A stretch of DNA of 64,000 bases from Auraticoccus monumenti. GTDB lineage: Bacteria; Actinomycetota; Actinomycetes; Propionibacteriales; Propionibacteriaceae. How positions within the stretch are numbered: position 1 is the stretch's first letter; each line of letters begins with the position of its first letter. The stretch is from assembly GCF_900101785.1 (NCBI RefSeq), contig NZ_LT629688.1, positions 1,922,001 to 1,986,000 of the forward strand, read 5' to 3'. The notes beneath the pieces were generated by a model. That model saw only the letters and a program-made list of their open reading frames with translations. It had not been told where the DNA came from and made no database searches. Positions 8,557-17,494 of the stretch are shown here, one piece after another. The translations under genes were made by a program, and so were the position numbers.

Positions 8557-9045
8557 CGCCCCGTCTACGAGCACCTCGCCCCCTCTATAGGCGGGGCAAA
8601 GTCACCGTAGACGGGGCGAGGTGCGGGATGGTGCTGTCCGTCAGACGTAGCCCCGCCTACGGGTACGTAGGTGGGGCAATGTCGCCGTGGTGCGGGCGCG
8701 ATGAGCTGGCGCAGCGGGCCGCTAACCACGTAGCCCCGCCTGCGGGCACGTCGCCCCTTCTATAGACGGGGCAGAGTCGCCGTAGGTGGGGCAATGTCGC
8801 CGTGGTGCGGCGCGAGGAGCTGGCACAGCGGCTACCCACCACGTAGCCCCGCCTGCGGGCACGTCGCCCCTTCTATAGACGGGGCGGAGTCGCCGTAGGT
8901 GGGGCAATGTCGCCGGGGTGCGGGCGCGATGAGCTGGCGCAGCGGGCCGCTAACCACGTAGCCCCGCCTACGGGTACCTCGCCCCTTCTATAGACGGGGC
9001 AGAGTCGCCGTAGGCGGGGCGAAGTCGCCGGGGTGTGGGCGCTAT
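8557..9045. repeat. Intergenic tandem array of ~114-bp units made of nested inverted repeats
   Basis: The 746-bp gap between converging genes (8341-9086) has no convincing gene and is filled by repeats. The marker ACGTAGCCCCGCCT recurs at 8645, 8728, 8841 and 8956, giving spacings of 83, 113 and 115 bp. Each full unit carries GCCCC and GGGGC arms around TTCTATAGAC or CTCTATAGGC, then GTAGGTGGGGCAATGTCGCC. At the left end, CGCCCCGTCTACG (8557-8569) is perfectly inverted at 8606-8618. A clearly related ~70-bp copy lies at 50758-50828. The element could be a REP/MITE-like non-autonomous repeat or a structured RNA; it encodes nothing recognisable. Confidence 0.85.
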
Positions 9046-9086
9046 GAGCCGGAGGGAGGGCCCGGGGTGCGGTACGGACGGGCGGG

Positions 9087-10868
9087 TCAGCCGACGGGTG
9101 GGACCAGGACGGCGGGCTCGGGGCGGTGGACGCCCCGGGGGCGGTAGCCGAGGACGCCGGACAGGCCGACCAGGTCGGCCAGCAACCAGATCACTGCCGA
9201 CCACATCTCGGTGCCCTGCAGCCCGGGCACGGTGGCGGGGAGCCCGCGGGTGCTGGGGTGCGGGGCCTGGAAGCCGAAGCCCTCGTGGTCGGTCCAGTGA
9301 CCCAGCGCGTCGCCGAGCAGCCGGGTGGCGAGCGCGACCACCTCCTCGCGACGGTGCGTGGTCTGCTTCCCGGCCAGCCAGAGCGGGTGGGCGACGTCGA
9401 GGACGTTGCAGGCGTTCTGGCGCTCGGGGTCGAACCAGCGCGGGTCCGAGGCGTGGGCGAGGGTGGTGTCGACGACCCGGTCCGGGTGCGGCAGCGGGAG
9501 CCCGAACTGGGCGTACGTGCCGCGGGAGGCCCGGTAGAAGCCGTTCACCACCTGGAGCATGCCCTCGGTGCCGTCGGGGGAACCCCACATGCCGGTACGG
9601 CGATCCGCGCGCACGTGCATCCACCCCATCACCGTGGCCAGCTGGGTCTCCGCGCCCGGGACGCCGCGGGGGACGTCCCAGCGGAGCGCGGTGCCGACCG
9701 TGTCGATCCAGGCCCCGGAGCCCCAGACCCGGCCGTGCCAGGTCAGCTGCTCCAGCTTCTCCACCAGGTCGGTGCCGGACCTCCCGGTGAACGCGGTCAC
9801 CGGGTGCGGGAAGCCGCTGCCCAGTACGTCCAGGGCGTAGCCGACGCAGAGCACGTGGTAGGCGGCGGTGCCGTCGTGCCAGTCCGGCGGGGTGGTGGAC
9901 GGGCGTCCGGTCCCGTCGAGCTCGGCCACCAGACCGGTGCCGGCGTCCTGCCAGCCGGCGAGCCGCTCGCCCTGGACGTCGGCCGGGAGCTGGGAGGGCG
10001 CGGCAGCCAGGAAGAGGTCGGCGATCTCGATCGCGTCGCACTGGGCCCGCACGGAGGGGCGGGCGCCCGGGCGGTCGACGAACTGCCCGTCCGGCAGCGA
10101 GGGGTCCCAGCTCCGGTCGAGCACCTGCGGCACCTGCTCGCGGGCCCGCTCCACGAAGGCGGCCAGCCGCTCGGTCAGGTCGGACCCGGCGGCCGCGGCG
10201 GCGGGAGGACGTCCGGTGGCGGCACCGTCGGCCGGTGGCACCCGCCAGCGCAGCACCCTCGCGGGGTTGCCGCCGACGACCGCACCGGCGGGGACGTCCT
10301 TGGTGACCACCGCGCCGGCCGCGAGCATCGCCTTGTCCCCGACCGTCACCCCGTCCAGCACCACCACGTGGGACCCGATCCAGACGTCGTCGCCGATGGT
10401 GATGCCGCGGCTGGTGATGGGCTGGCGGAAGACCTCCAGGTCGGGGTCGGTCATGGTGTGGTTGAAGGCCAGCAGCGAGGTGTGGGCGCCGATCCGGACG
10501 CCGTCGCCGAGGGTGATCCGGCCGCGCACCACCGTGAAGGCGTTGATCGTGCAGTCCCGTCCGGCCCGCACCTCGTCGGTCAGGTAGGCGTGGGCGGCCA
10601 CGTAGCTGCGGTCACCCAGCTCCAGCACCTGCGCCTGGACCGAGGCCTGCTCGCTGATGAACACGCGCTCGCCCAGCGACCAGCCCGGGTGGGTGGCCAG
10701 CACCTCGGCCTGCAGCTCCAGCTGGGCGCGACGGGCGTCCTCGTCGGCGTGGCGCCAGAACTCCCACGGGGAGTAGTCGAAGTGCTGCACGTCGAAGGCG
10801 TGCGTGCGTGGGACCTCCGGCTGCGGGCGGTCGGGGGTGGGGTCGGTGATCGTCTCGGTGACAGCCAT
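9087..10868 (-). CDS. Hexapeptide-repeat acyltransferase fused to a large helical (toroid-like) domain
   Basis: A 593-aa two-domain protein. ATG 10868 is chosen, with GTG 10880 possible. Residues ~50-215 form a left-handed beta-helix acetyltransferase: repeats such as VRIGAHTSL, ITIGDDVWIGSHVVVLDGVTVG and AGAVVTKDVPAGAVVGGNPA are the maltose/galactoside O-acetyltransferase signature, with the likely catalytic His in FNHTMTD. From ~230 to the end is a mostly helical region (WHDGTAAYHVLCVGYALD, NACNVLDVAHPLWLAGKQT) resembling alpha/alpha-toroid proteins, which I cannot name. A GCAAGGGCTTGC palindrome upstream (10929-10940) resembles the LacI operators near 2.6 kb, suggesting co-regulation with the importer. 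The substrate is unknown. Confidence 0.8.
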   Translation of the reverse strand: MAVTETITDPTPDRPQPEVPRTHAFDVQHFDYSPWEFWRHADEDARRAQLELQAEVLATHPGWSLGERVFISEQASVQAQVLELGDRSYVAAHAYLTDEVRAGRDCTINAFTVVRGRITLGDGVRIGAHTSLLAFNHTMTDPDLEVFRQPITSRGITIGDDVWIGSHVVVLDGVTVGDKAMLAAGAVVTKDVPAGAVVGGNPARVLRWRVPPADGAATGRPPAAAAAGSDLTERLAAFVERAREQVPQVLDRSWDPSLPDGQFVDRPGARPSVRAQCDAIEIADLFLAAAPSQLPADVQGERLAGWQDAGTGLVAELDGTGRPSTTPPDWHDGTAAYHVLCVGYALDVLGSGFPHPVTAFTGRSGTDLVEKLEQLTWHGRVWGSGAWIDTVGTALRWDVPRGVPGAETQLATVMGWMHVRADRRTGMWGSPDGTEGMLQVVNGFYRASRGTYAQFGLPLPHPDRVVDTTLAHASDPRWFDPERQNACNVLDVAHPLWLAGKQTTHRREEVVALATRLLGDALGHWTDHEGFGFQAPHPSTRGLPATVPGLQGTEMWSAVIWLLADLVGLSGVLGYRPRGVHRPEPAVLVPPVG

Positions 10869-10916
10869 GTCGGCGAGCACGTCCTCTCGGTGGCGGTGCT
10901 CCCATCCTCGCCGCGC

Positions 10917-10951
10917 GGCAAAGCGTCCGCAAGGGCTTGCGTTCCTTTGCC
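10917..10951 (-). promoter_or_regulatory. Nested palindrome / LacI-type operator-like site 4
   Basis: An outer inverted repeat GGCAAAG (10917-10923) and CTTTGCC (10945-10951) encloses CGCAAGGGCTTGCG (10928-10941), which pairs at 6 of 7 positions. The inner core GCAAGGGCTTGC matches the operator family at 2590 and 2728. It lies 49-83 bp upstream of the acyltransferase-fusion start, a good repressor position. The 126-bp gap holds nothing else evident. Confidence 0.6.
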
Positions 10952-10994
10952 ATCGCGGACCTGCGACGCCACCACTGGGCGGCCGGTCCGGCGC

Positions 10995-12737
10995 TCAGCC
11001 GCCGTCGGGTGCCAGCCAGGCGTGCACCAGGGGCACCACGCTGGCCCCCTCGCCGCTGGCCGCCGCCACCCGCTTCATCGACCCGGCGCGGACGTCGCCG
11101 GCGGCGAAGACCCCGGGGACGGTGGTGGCCAGGTTCTCCGGCGGCAGCCCGCCGACCCAGGCCTCGCGGGGGACGTCGCGCCCGGTCAGCACGAACCCGC
11201 GGGGGTCCTTGGCCACGGCCTCGGGCAGCCACTCGCAGTGCGGCTCGGCCCCCAGCAGCAGGAAGAGCCCACCCACCTCGCGCCGGGTCACCGCACCGGT
11301 GCTGCTGTCGTGGACGTCGATCCACTGCAGCCGGCTCTCGCCGCCGCCGTCGACCACCTGGGAGCAGGGCTGCACGTCGACCCGCGGGTTCCACTCGATC
11401 TCGTTGACCAGGTAGTCCGACATCGTCGAGCGCAGGTCCGGGCGACGCACCATGATCGTCACCGAGCGGGCGAAGCGGGCCAGGTGGATGGCGGCCTGGC
11501 CGGCGCTGTTGCCACCGCCCACCACCACGACGTCCTGGCCCTCGGTCTCGCGGGCGGCGGTCATGGCGCTGCCGTAGTGGACGCCGAGCCCTACCAGCCC
11601 CTCGATCGCGGGGACGCCGAGACGGCGGTAGCTCACGCCGGTGGAGACCACCACGGCCCTGGCCCGGAGCTCCCCGTCCTCGGTGCGGACGCGGTGCGGG
11701 CTGCGGCTGCCGTCGGGCTGGACCTCCCCGGGGACCAGCTCGGTGACCTCCCAGCCGGGGAGGAACCGGGTGCCGAACCGGATCGCCTGCTGCCGGGCGC
11801 GCTGGGCCAGCCGCATCCCGGAGACCCCGCGCGGGAAGCCGAGGTAGTTGCGGATCATCGAGCTGGTGCCGGCCTGCCCGCCGACCGCGTCGGACTCCAG
11901 CACCACGGTGCTGAGCCCCTCCGAGGCCCCGTACACCGCCGCGGCGAGCCCGGCCGGTCCGGCGCCGACGACGACCAGGTCGTGCACCTGCTCGGCGTCG
12001 AGCGTCTCCGCACGCCCGAAGGTGGCCGCGGCCACCTCGCGCACCGTGCGCGGGGCGTACACCCCCCGCTCGAAGGCGTCCACCAGCGGCAGCGTCGGCT
12101 CGCCGGTCCAGGCCGCCAGCACCTCGCGCCCGGTGGGGCTGTCGGGGTGGTGCACGCCGTGCGGCATGCCCATCCGGTCCAGGTGGTCCCGGATGCCGAG
12201 GGTGAGGGCGTCGGTGCCGTCGGAGACGATCCGCAGCGCCTCCACCACGTGCCCGCCGACGGTGGCGTTCCAGTCCGAGAGCAGCTCGCTGACCGCCTGG
12301 TGGAACTCCTCGTCGCGCAGCCCGCGGGGCATGAGCAGGTGGCCGTCGAACTTGCCCTTGGCCAGCCCGGCCCGCAGCGCCTCGGTGTCCTCGCGGAACC
12401 GCTCCCAGGGCATCACCACCAGCCGACGCGCGGTCGGCACCACCGTCCTGAGCAGGGAGAAGGCCACCAGCGCCGGGTCCGCGCCGACGTACTCGGTGGG
12501 GAGCTCCACCGTGCCGGGGGGCACCGCGTCGCGGAGGGAGGAGTCGAGCACGAACATGGCGATCCGCCCGCCCTCCGCGCTGACCGTCGAGGTCAGCGCC
12601 AGGGCCTCGTCGACCGACCGGGTCAGGTGCAGCTCGTAGTCACGCTGGTAGCGGCCGAACTCCTCCATCAGGGCGTCGCCGTGCGAGGGGGAGACCAGCA
12701 GCACCACCGGGTGCCGGGTCGCGGGTGAACCGCTCAC
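10995..12737 (-). CDS. Receiver-like domain fused to thioredoxin-reductase-like flavoprotein without redox CxxC
   Basis: A 580-aa protein starting at GTG 12737 inside the stop of the upstream dehydrogenase gene (GTGA). Residues 1-~230 look like a response-regulator receiver (VVLLVSPSHGDALMEEF) plus linker. From ~250 it is a class II pyridine-nucleotide oxidoreductase: FAD motif DLVVVGAGPAGLAAAVYGAS, NADPH motif DVVVVGGGNSAGQAAIHLAR, and C-terminal FAD motif TTVPGVFAAGDVR. Where thioredoxin reductases have CxxC before the NADPH motif, this protein has YGSAMTAARE, so classical disulfide chemistry is absent. Fused receiver/TrxR-like proteins are known in actinobacteria, but their electron acceptor is unclear. 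Confidence 0.88.
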   Translation of the reverse strand: MSGSPATRHPVVLLVSPSHGDALMEEFGRYQRDYELHLTRSVDEALALTSTVSAEGGRIAMFVLDSSLRDAVPPGTVELPTEYVGADPALVAFSLLRTVVPTARRLVVMPWERFREDTEALRAGLAKGKFDGHLLMPRGLRDEEFHQAVSELLSDWNATVGGHVVEALRIVSDGTDALTLGIRDHLDRMGMPHGVHHPDSPTGREVLAAWTGEPTLPLVDAFERGVYAPRTVREVAAATFGRAETLDAEQVHDLVVVGAGPAGLAAAVYGASEGLSTVVLESDAVGGQAGTSSMIRNYLGFPRGVSGMRLAQRARQQAIRFGTRFLPGWEVTELVPGEVQPDGSRSPHRVRTEDGELRARAVVVSTGVSYRRLGVPAIEGLVGLGVHYGSAMTAARETEGQDVVVVGGGNSAGQAAIHLARFARSVTIMVRRPDLRSTMSDYLVNEIEWNPRVDVQPCSQVVDGGGESRLQWIDVHDSSTGAVTRREVGGLFLLLGAEPHCEWLPEAVAKDPRGFVLTGRDVPREAWVGGLPPENLATTVPGVFAAGDVRAGSMKRVAAASGEGASVVPLVHAWLAPDGG

Positions 12738-13801
12738 CGGAGCCCCCCGAACCGGTCGGTGGCGCCGGTCAGCAGGACCTTCACCTGGTCACCGCGCGCG
12801 GCGGCCTCGAAGGCCTCGGCGGCCTCCTCCAGCGGGTAGCTGGCGGTGATCATCGACGCCGCGTCGGGGGTGCCGGCCTGCAGCATCGCCATCGACTCCG
12901 CGTAGTCCTCGGGCAGGTAGGTGGCCGAGCCCTGGATCCGCAGCTGGCGGTCCTGGACCAGGATCGCCGGGATCTGCAGCGGGCGGGCCGGCACCCCGAC
13001 CAGCACCACGGTGCCGCCGCGCTGCACCATGTCGACGGCCTGGTCCATGGTGGCCTGGACGCCCACGCAGTCCAGCACCACGTCGGCGGTCTCGCCGAGC
13101 TCGGCGCGGACCCGCTCGGCGGCGTCGGGGAGGGTGCCGTCGACCACGGCGTCGGCGCCGGCGGCCAGCGCCCCGGCGCGCTTGGCCGCCAGCACGTCGG
13201 TCATCACCACCGCCCGGGCGCCACGGGCCCGCAGCACGGCGAGGACCAGCAGGCCGATGGTCCCGCAGCCGATCACCGCGACGGCCTTCCCCGCCACGTC
13301 GCCGGCCAGCCGGACCGCGTGCACCGGGGTGGCGAGCGGCTCGATCAGGGACGCCTGCTCCAGGTCCAGGTCGTCGGGGACGACGTGCAGGCGGTCACCA
13401 CGGACGGTGAAGACGTCGGCCATCCCGCCCTCGCGGAACCCGCAGCCGAAGAACTCCAGGTTCTCGCAGAGGTTCGAGCGCCCGGTGCGGCACATCTTGC
13501 AGCCCCAGCAGGGCAGCGGCGGCTCCGCGGTCACCCGCTGGCCCACGGTCAGCCCGCTCACCGCGGCGCCGACCTCCTCCACCGTCCCGACCGCCTCGTG
13601 GCCGGGGTAGTAGGGGAGGTCGATCAGGGGGTGGGTCCCGTGGGCGCCGTGCACGTCGGAGCCGCACACCCCGGCGACCAGCAGCCGGACCAGAACCTCG
13701 TCCGGGCCCACCTCGGGCAGCGGCTCGGTGACCACCTCGACCCGTCCCGGACCGGTCACCTTCACACGCCGTCGAGTCGTCACGTCGAGGATCTTAGACA
13801 C
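12734..13801 (-). CDS. Zinc-dependent medium-chain alcohol/polyol dehydrogenase
   Basis: A 355-aa enzyme starting at GTG 13801, eight bases after a GAGGGGGTGA-type ribosome binding site. Catalytic zinc ligands are visible in GVCGSDVHG and GHEAVGTVEEVG. The structural zinc loop is PCWGCKMCRTGRSNLC (four Cys). The Rossmann motif is AVIGCGTIGLLVLAVL. It resembles sorbitol/threonine dehydrogenases that oxidise a secondary alcohol with NAD(P). It overlaps the flavoprotein gene by four bases, so the pair forms an operon and may share electrons, which is inference. Downstream of the convergently placed sugar operon, a polyol role is plausible. Confidence 0.92.
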   Translation of the reverse strand: MSKILDVTTRRRVKVTGPGRVEVVTEPLPEVGPDEVLVRLLVAGVCGSDVHGAHGTHPLIDLPYYPGHEAVGTVEEVGAAVSGLTVGQRVTAEPPLPCWGCKMCRTGRSNLCENLEFFGCGFREGGMADVFTVRGDRLHVVPDDLDLEQASLIEPLATPVHAVRLAGDVAGKAVAVIGCGTIGLLVLAVLRARGARAVVMTDVLAAKRAGALAAGADAVVDGTLPDAAERVRAELGETADVVLDCVGVQATMDQAVDMVQRGGTVVLVGVPARPLQIPAILVQDRQLRIQGSATYLPEDYAESMAMLQAGTPDAASMITASYPLEEAAEAFEAAARGDQVKVLLTGATDRFGGLR

Positions 13802-13824
13802 CCGTCACCCCCTCGTCGGTCCGT

Positions 13825-13889
13825 CCGCCGGCAGGACGCCGCCGCACCGGCCGGACCGGCTGGCCCGGCGCACCGCGTCCTGCCGGCGG
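13825..13889 (-). terminator. Long stem-loop downstream of the phosphodiester glycosidase gene
   Basis: The 15-bp perfect arms 13825-13839 and 13875-13889 flank a 35-nt loop that contains a smaller CCGGCCGG palindrome. It follows the stop of the minus-strand gene at 13896 and precedes the dehydrogenase ribosome binding site, so it probably ends the glycosidase transcript. Confidence 0.75.
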
Positions 13890-13895
13890 CTCCGG

Positions 13896-16800
13896 TCACG
13901 GGGTCACGACCACCTGGGTCTCGCGGCGCTCGCCGTTGACCTCGACGGCCACCGTGGCGGTGCCGGCCCGCAGGGCGGTCAGCTCGCCGGTCGCCGGGTC
14001 CAGCCGCACCACGGCCTGCCGAGGCGCCCGACCGGCGCCGACGTGGACGCGTTCCCCGGACCAGTCCGCCGAGACCGGGTAGCCGACCGGGAAGGACCGG
14101 CTGCCCTGGGTGACGGTCGCCTCGACCTGCCCGCTGGCGCCGACGGCCAGCGTGGCGGGGGCGACCAGCGCGAGCTCGTCGACGTGGGCCCGCATCTCCA
14201 CCCGGATCCAGTCCCGGTCGGCCTCGGGCTCCCAGCGGGAGTCCTCCGGGTCCTGGCTCAGGGCGTCGGGGTCGATGCCCACCAGCGACCAGCCGGAGAA
14301 GCCGCCGTCGGCGGGGTCGGTGGAGGGCGCCTTGCCCATGTTGCCGTTGACCACGTAGGGCACCCCGTCGACCGAGGCGGCGGAGAAGGAGCCGACGTGG
14401 GAGCCGATGGAGGCTGCGCCCTTGCCGGTGTCGGCCCGGAAGTCGGCCAGCAGGTCCTCGACCACCTGGGCCTCGTAGCGGTCGGTGAGCTGGCTGGCGG
14501 CCAGCGGGGACGGGTCGCGGGTGGGGTGGTGCCACAGGGTCACCACGCCGGTGACGTCGTCGTCGGTGCGGGCCTCGTCCAGGGCGCGGTCCAGGAGCTG
14601 CCACTGGTCGAACCCACCGCCGCTGAGCGTCCCGGTGGAGGAGTCCAGCAGCACGAAGCGGGTGCCCTCGTGCACGAAGGAGTGCTGGGCCGGCCCGAAC
14701 TCGGCCTCGAAGGCGGCGATGTTCCCGGTGCCGTAGATCTCGTGGTTGCCGGGCACGTAGTACCAGGGCACCTTGCCCTCGAGCTCCTCGTCGATCACCT
14801 TCCGGGCCAGGGCCAGGTCGGCGGGGTAGCCGGTGTCGACGAAGTCGCCGTTGATCACCACGAAGTCGGGGTCGGCGGCCACGGCCTCCCGCAGGGTGCG
14901 GCGGGCAGCCGGGACCAGGCTCTGGTCGCCGGCGGTGAACTGGGCGTCGGAGACCACGGCGAAGCGGTAGGCCCGGCCGTCGGTGCCCAGGGTGCCGTCC
15001 TGCACCACGACGTCGTCGGTCACGCGCTCGGCCGGTGCCGGCTGCACCTGGGGCGCGACCGCCACCGACAGGTTGTCGATGGTGACCGAGGAGCGGTAGG
15101 AGCGGTCGGCCCCGGTCTCGATCGCGGTGAAGCGGGTGACCTGGATGGGGAAGGCCAGGGTCTGGGGGATGTCGACCTCGACCCGCTGCCAGCCGGCCTC
15201 GGTCAGGTAGGGCCCGTAGATGGCCTGGCTGCGGCCCTCGGCGTCGCGGATGGTGAAGGCGGTCCACTCGCCCTGCCCGGTCGCCAGGACGTCCGCGCCG
15301 ACACGCAGCGGCTGGCCCTCGACCTGGAACGGGGTGGGGGCCGTCGCGTAGGCGGTGCGGGTGGCCGTGGACTGGGTGAAGTCGTAGTCGATGGTCAGCG
15401 CGCCGCTGCCGTCCTCCCCGGTGCCGGGGGACAGCGAGCCGCTGCCGCGGGCGGACCCGAAGGTCCAGCCGGCGGTCCCGGAGTCGAAGTCGGCGAGCAC
15501 CCGCTCCTCGACGCCGACCGTGATGCCCATCGAGGCCGTCCGACCCTGCACGGTCGCGGTGACCACCACCGAGGCCGTGTCGGTCAGCGGGGTGATGGTC
15601 CAGCCGCCGGCGCCGTCGGGCTCGATCGACACCTGGCTGCGGTCGTGGTCCAGCCGGACGTCGGCGGGCTCGACCGGGGCCTCGAAGCCGCCACGGTCGG
15701 CGCCGACGATGCGGAAGGTGCCGGTCTGGGAGCGGTCGCTGAGGTTGACGGTGCTGACCGAGGGGCGGATGCGGTCCAGCGGCTCGAGCACCTGCAGCCC
15801 GACCTCGCCGGTGACGCGGCGGTCGCGGGCCTCGATGGTGACCGGGCCGCTGCGCTGGCCGCCGGTGACGGTGCCGTCGCGGTCGACCCGGGCGGTCAGC
15901 ACGTCGGTGGAGCGCCAGCGCGGGTCGACCGGCGCTGGGGCCAGGGTCTCGTCGTGGCCGAGCCCGGCGAGCTGGCGGGTGAGACCGGGGAAGACCCGCA
16001 GCAGGGACTCGTCCTCCTCGTCGGCGGCCGGGACGACGCGGATGCCGTCCAGCCGGCCCGAGCCCTCGGCGGCGAGGAGCCCCAGCCCGTTGGGCACCGG
16101 GCGCAGCGTCCCGTCCGAGGGGGTGTTCTCCACGTCCAGGTCGTCCTCGCCCGTCTCGCGGGCCAGCATCGTGGAGGAGCCGCCGCCGTCGAGGTTGAGC
16201 GCCTCGTGGGCGCCGAGCTCGGTCATGAACCCGCCGAGCTCGGTGTAGGTCATGCCGCGGCTCTGGGCGACCCGGCCGTCGATGACCACGAAGAAGGCGG
16301 TGTCGCCGGCCTCGTCGAAGCCGACGGCGGTGCGCGGGTGGGCGGCGGGGTCGCCGTGCTGGACGACCTCGCCGTCGTCCACCAGCTGCACGTTCCCGCC
16401 CAGGGCCGTCTCCAGCTCGGCGCCGCTGAAGCGCAGCTCGTGGGTGACCGCGACCGCGTCGCCGACCTGCAGCCCGGTCAGCCGGTCCGCACCGGCGTCG
16501 CGGCCGACCAGCACCGTGGTGCCGGCCGGGACCTGGCCCTCGCCGGCGGCGTCGGCGACCGCGGTCACCACGCCGTCGACGAGGGTCACCTCGCGGACGC
16601 GCTGGGCCCCGGTGGTCATCCAGCCGCGGGTCTCCTCCCCCCACAGCTCGGTGAAGGCGCCGATCCCGTCGGCGGCCACGCGGTGCTGGTTGTAGCCGCC
16701 CAGCGGCACGGTGGTGCCGTCGGGCAGGGAGATGACGCCCTCGAGCAGGGACCGGGTGATGTGGCCCAGACCGCCCTCGTCGAAGCCGACGGTCAGGTCG

Positions 16801-17345
16801 TGCCCGGCGGTCGGGCCCTTGACCAGCCCCTCCTGCGACCGGGCCGCACCGAGCGGGGCGAAGGAGTTGTTGATGTCGAAGAAGTCGCCGTTGACCGCGG
16901 CGACCGCACCCCGCTCGCCCGCGGTGTCGGTGAGCGGGGCGGGGTCGGTGATCGAGCCGCCGTCGAGGTAGTCGGCCCGGACGCGGCCGTCGCCGAGCTC
17001 CACCTGCAGCACCTGGCCCCGGATGAAGCCCTGGCTGGCCACCCAGTCGAAGCTGGTGAGGTCGATCCCCGGGGCGACCGGACGGGTCTCGCGCTCGAGC
17101 AGGACGCGTCGGCCCTCGTCCTCCCCGATCGGGACGCCGGGATCGGCGACGTCGCTGCTGGCCGCGGCCGACCGGCCGGAGCGGGGGTCGGCCGGACCGC
17201 TGACCGGAGCCGAGCTGGTGCCGGGGTCGTCGGTGCGGGGGTCGGCGGCGGCGGGTACCGCCGGCAGGGTGAGGGCGAGCGCCAGCAGGGCCGCGGAGGC
17301 CGTGGACGCGCGCAGCAGGGTGCGGGGGGAGGTGTGGGGGGTCAC
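13896..17345 (-). CDS. Secreted phosphodiester glycosidase (NAGPA/DUF2233-like) fused to calcineurin-like phosphoesterase
   Basis: An 1149-aa exported protein starting at GTG 17345, with a GAGG eight bases before. The signal peptide ends near AVPAAADP. Residues ~130-430 hold the NAGPA/phosphodiester glycosidase fold: [33 protein letters not shown] and [14 protein letters not shown]. Residues ~560-720 look like beta-sandwich, carbohydrate-binding-type modules ([15 protein letters not shown]). Residues ~745-1000 are a metallophosphoesterase with [36 protein letters not shown] and SHVGSF as metal ligands. The C-terminal ~100 residues resemble a Big/Ig-like domain ([14 protein letters not shown]). 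The pairing suggests removal of sugar phosphodiesters and phosphate outside the cell, for example from teichoic acid-like polymers; this is inference. Confidence 0.9.
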   Translation of the reverse strand: MTPHTSPRTLLRASTASAALLALALTLPAVPAAADPRTDDPGTSSAPVSGPADPRSGRSAAASSDVADPGVPIGEDEGRRVLLERETRPVAPGIDLTSFDWVASQGFIRGQVLQVELGDGRVRADYLDGGSITDPAPLTDTAGERGAVAAVNGDFFDINNSFAPLGAARSQEGLVKGPTAGHDLTVGFDEGGLGHITRSLLEGVISLPDGTTVPLGGYNQHRVAADGIGAFTELWGEETRGWMTTGAQRVREVTLVDGVVTAVADAAGEGQVPAGTTVLVGRDAGADRLTGLQVGDAVAVTHELRFSGAELETALGGNVQLVDDGEVVQHGDPAAHPRTAVGFDEAGDTAFFVVIDGRVAQSRGMTYTELGGFMTELGAHEALNLDGGGSSTMLARETGEDDLDVENTPSDGTLRPVPNGLGLLAAEGSGRLDGIRVVPAADEEDESLLRVFPGLTRQLAGLGHDETLAPAPVDPRWRSTDVLTARVDRDGTVTGGQRSGPVTIEARDRRVTGEVGLQVLEPLDRIRPSVSTVNLSDRSQTGTFRIVGADRGGFEAPVEPADVRLDHDRSQVSIEPDGAGGWTITPLTDTASVVVTATVQGRTASMGITVGVEERVLADFDSGTAGWTFGSARGSGSLSPGTGEDGSGALTIDYDFTQSTATRTAYATAPTPFQVEGQPLRVGADVLATGQGEWTAFTIRDAEGRSQAIYGPYLTEAGWQRVEVDIPQTLAFPIQVTRFTAIETGADRSYRSSVTIDNLSVAVAPQVQPAPAERVTDDVVVQDGTLGTDGRAYRFAVVSDAQFTAGDQSLVPAARRTLREAVAADPDFVVINGDFVDTGYPADLALARKVIDEELEGKVPWYYVPGNHEIYGTGNIAAFEAEFGPAQHSFVHEGTRFVLLDSSTGTLSGGGFDQWQLLDRALDEARTDDDVTGVVTLWHHPTRDPSPLAASQLTDRYEAQVVEDLLADFRADTGKGAASIGSHVGSFSAASVDGVPYVVNGNMGKAPSTDPADGGFSGWSLVGIDPDALSQDPEDSRWEPEADRDWIRVEMRAHVDELALVAPATLAVGASGQVEATVTQGSRSFPVGYPVSADWSGERVHVGAGRAPRQAVVRLDPATGELTALRAGTATVAVEVNGERRETQVVVTP

Positions 17346-17494
17346 CCGAGCATCCTCGCCCCGGACGGGGACGGCGACAACGGTCTGTCGGTGACGACCT
17401 GGGGAACGTCCGGTGCCGGCGTCCGGCCCCGGCGGGGTGCCGGGGCCTGCTTCACCGGGAGCTGAGGGGGTGCGGGATCGGTAGGGTGACGCGC

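Noticed and set aside
8557-9045. CRISPR array or attachment-site cluster
   Set aside because: Units are ~114 bp and nearly identical throughout, without unique spacers, and no integrase or cas gene is nearby.
9126-12728. A 1200-codon open frame on the plus strand antisense to the acyltransferase fusion and flavoprotein genes
   Set aside because: Its translation is low-complexity Gly/Ala/Arg/His/Val-rich with no motifs, while the minus strand encodes clear enzymes. It is a by-product of high GC.
13728-17465. A 1245-codon open frame antisense to the phosphodiester glycosidase gene
   Set aside because: No signal peptide or domain is present, and composition is typical of a shadow frame; the opposite strand carries catalytic motifs.
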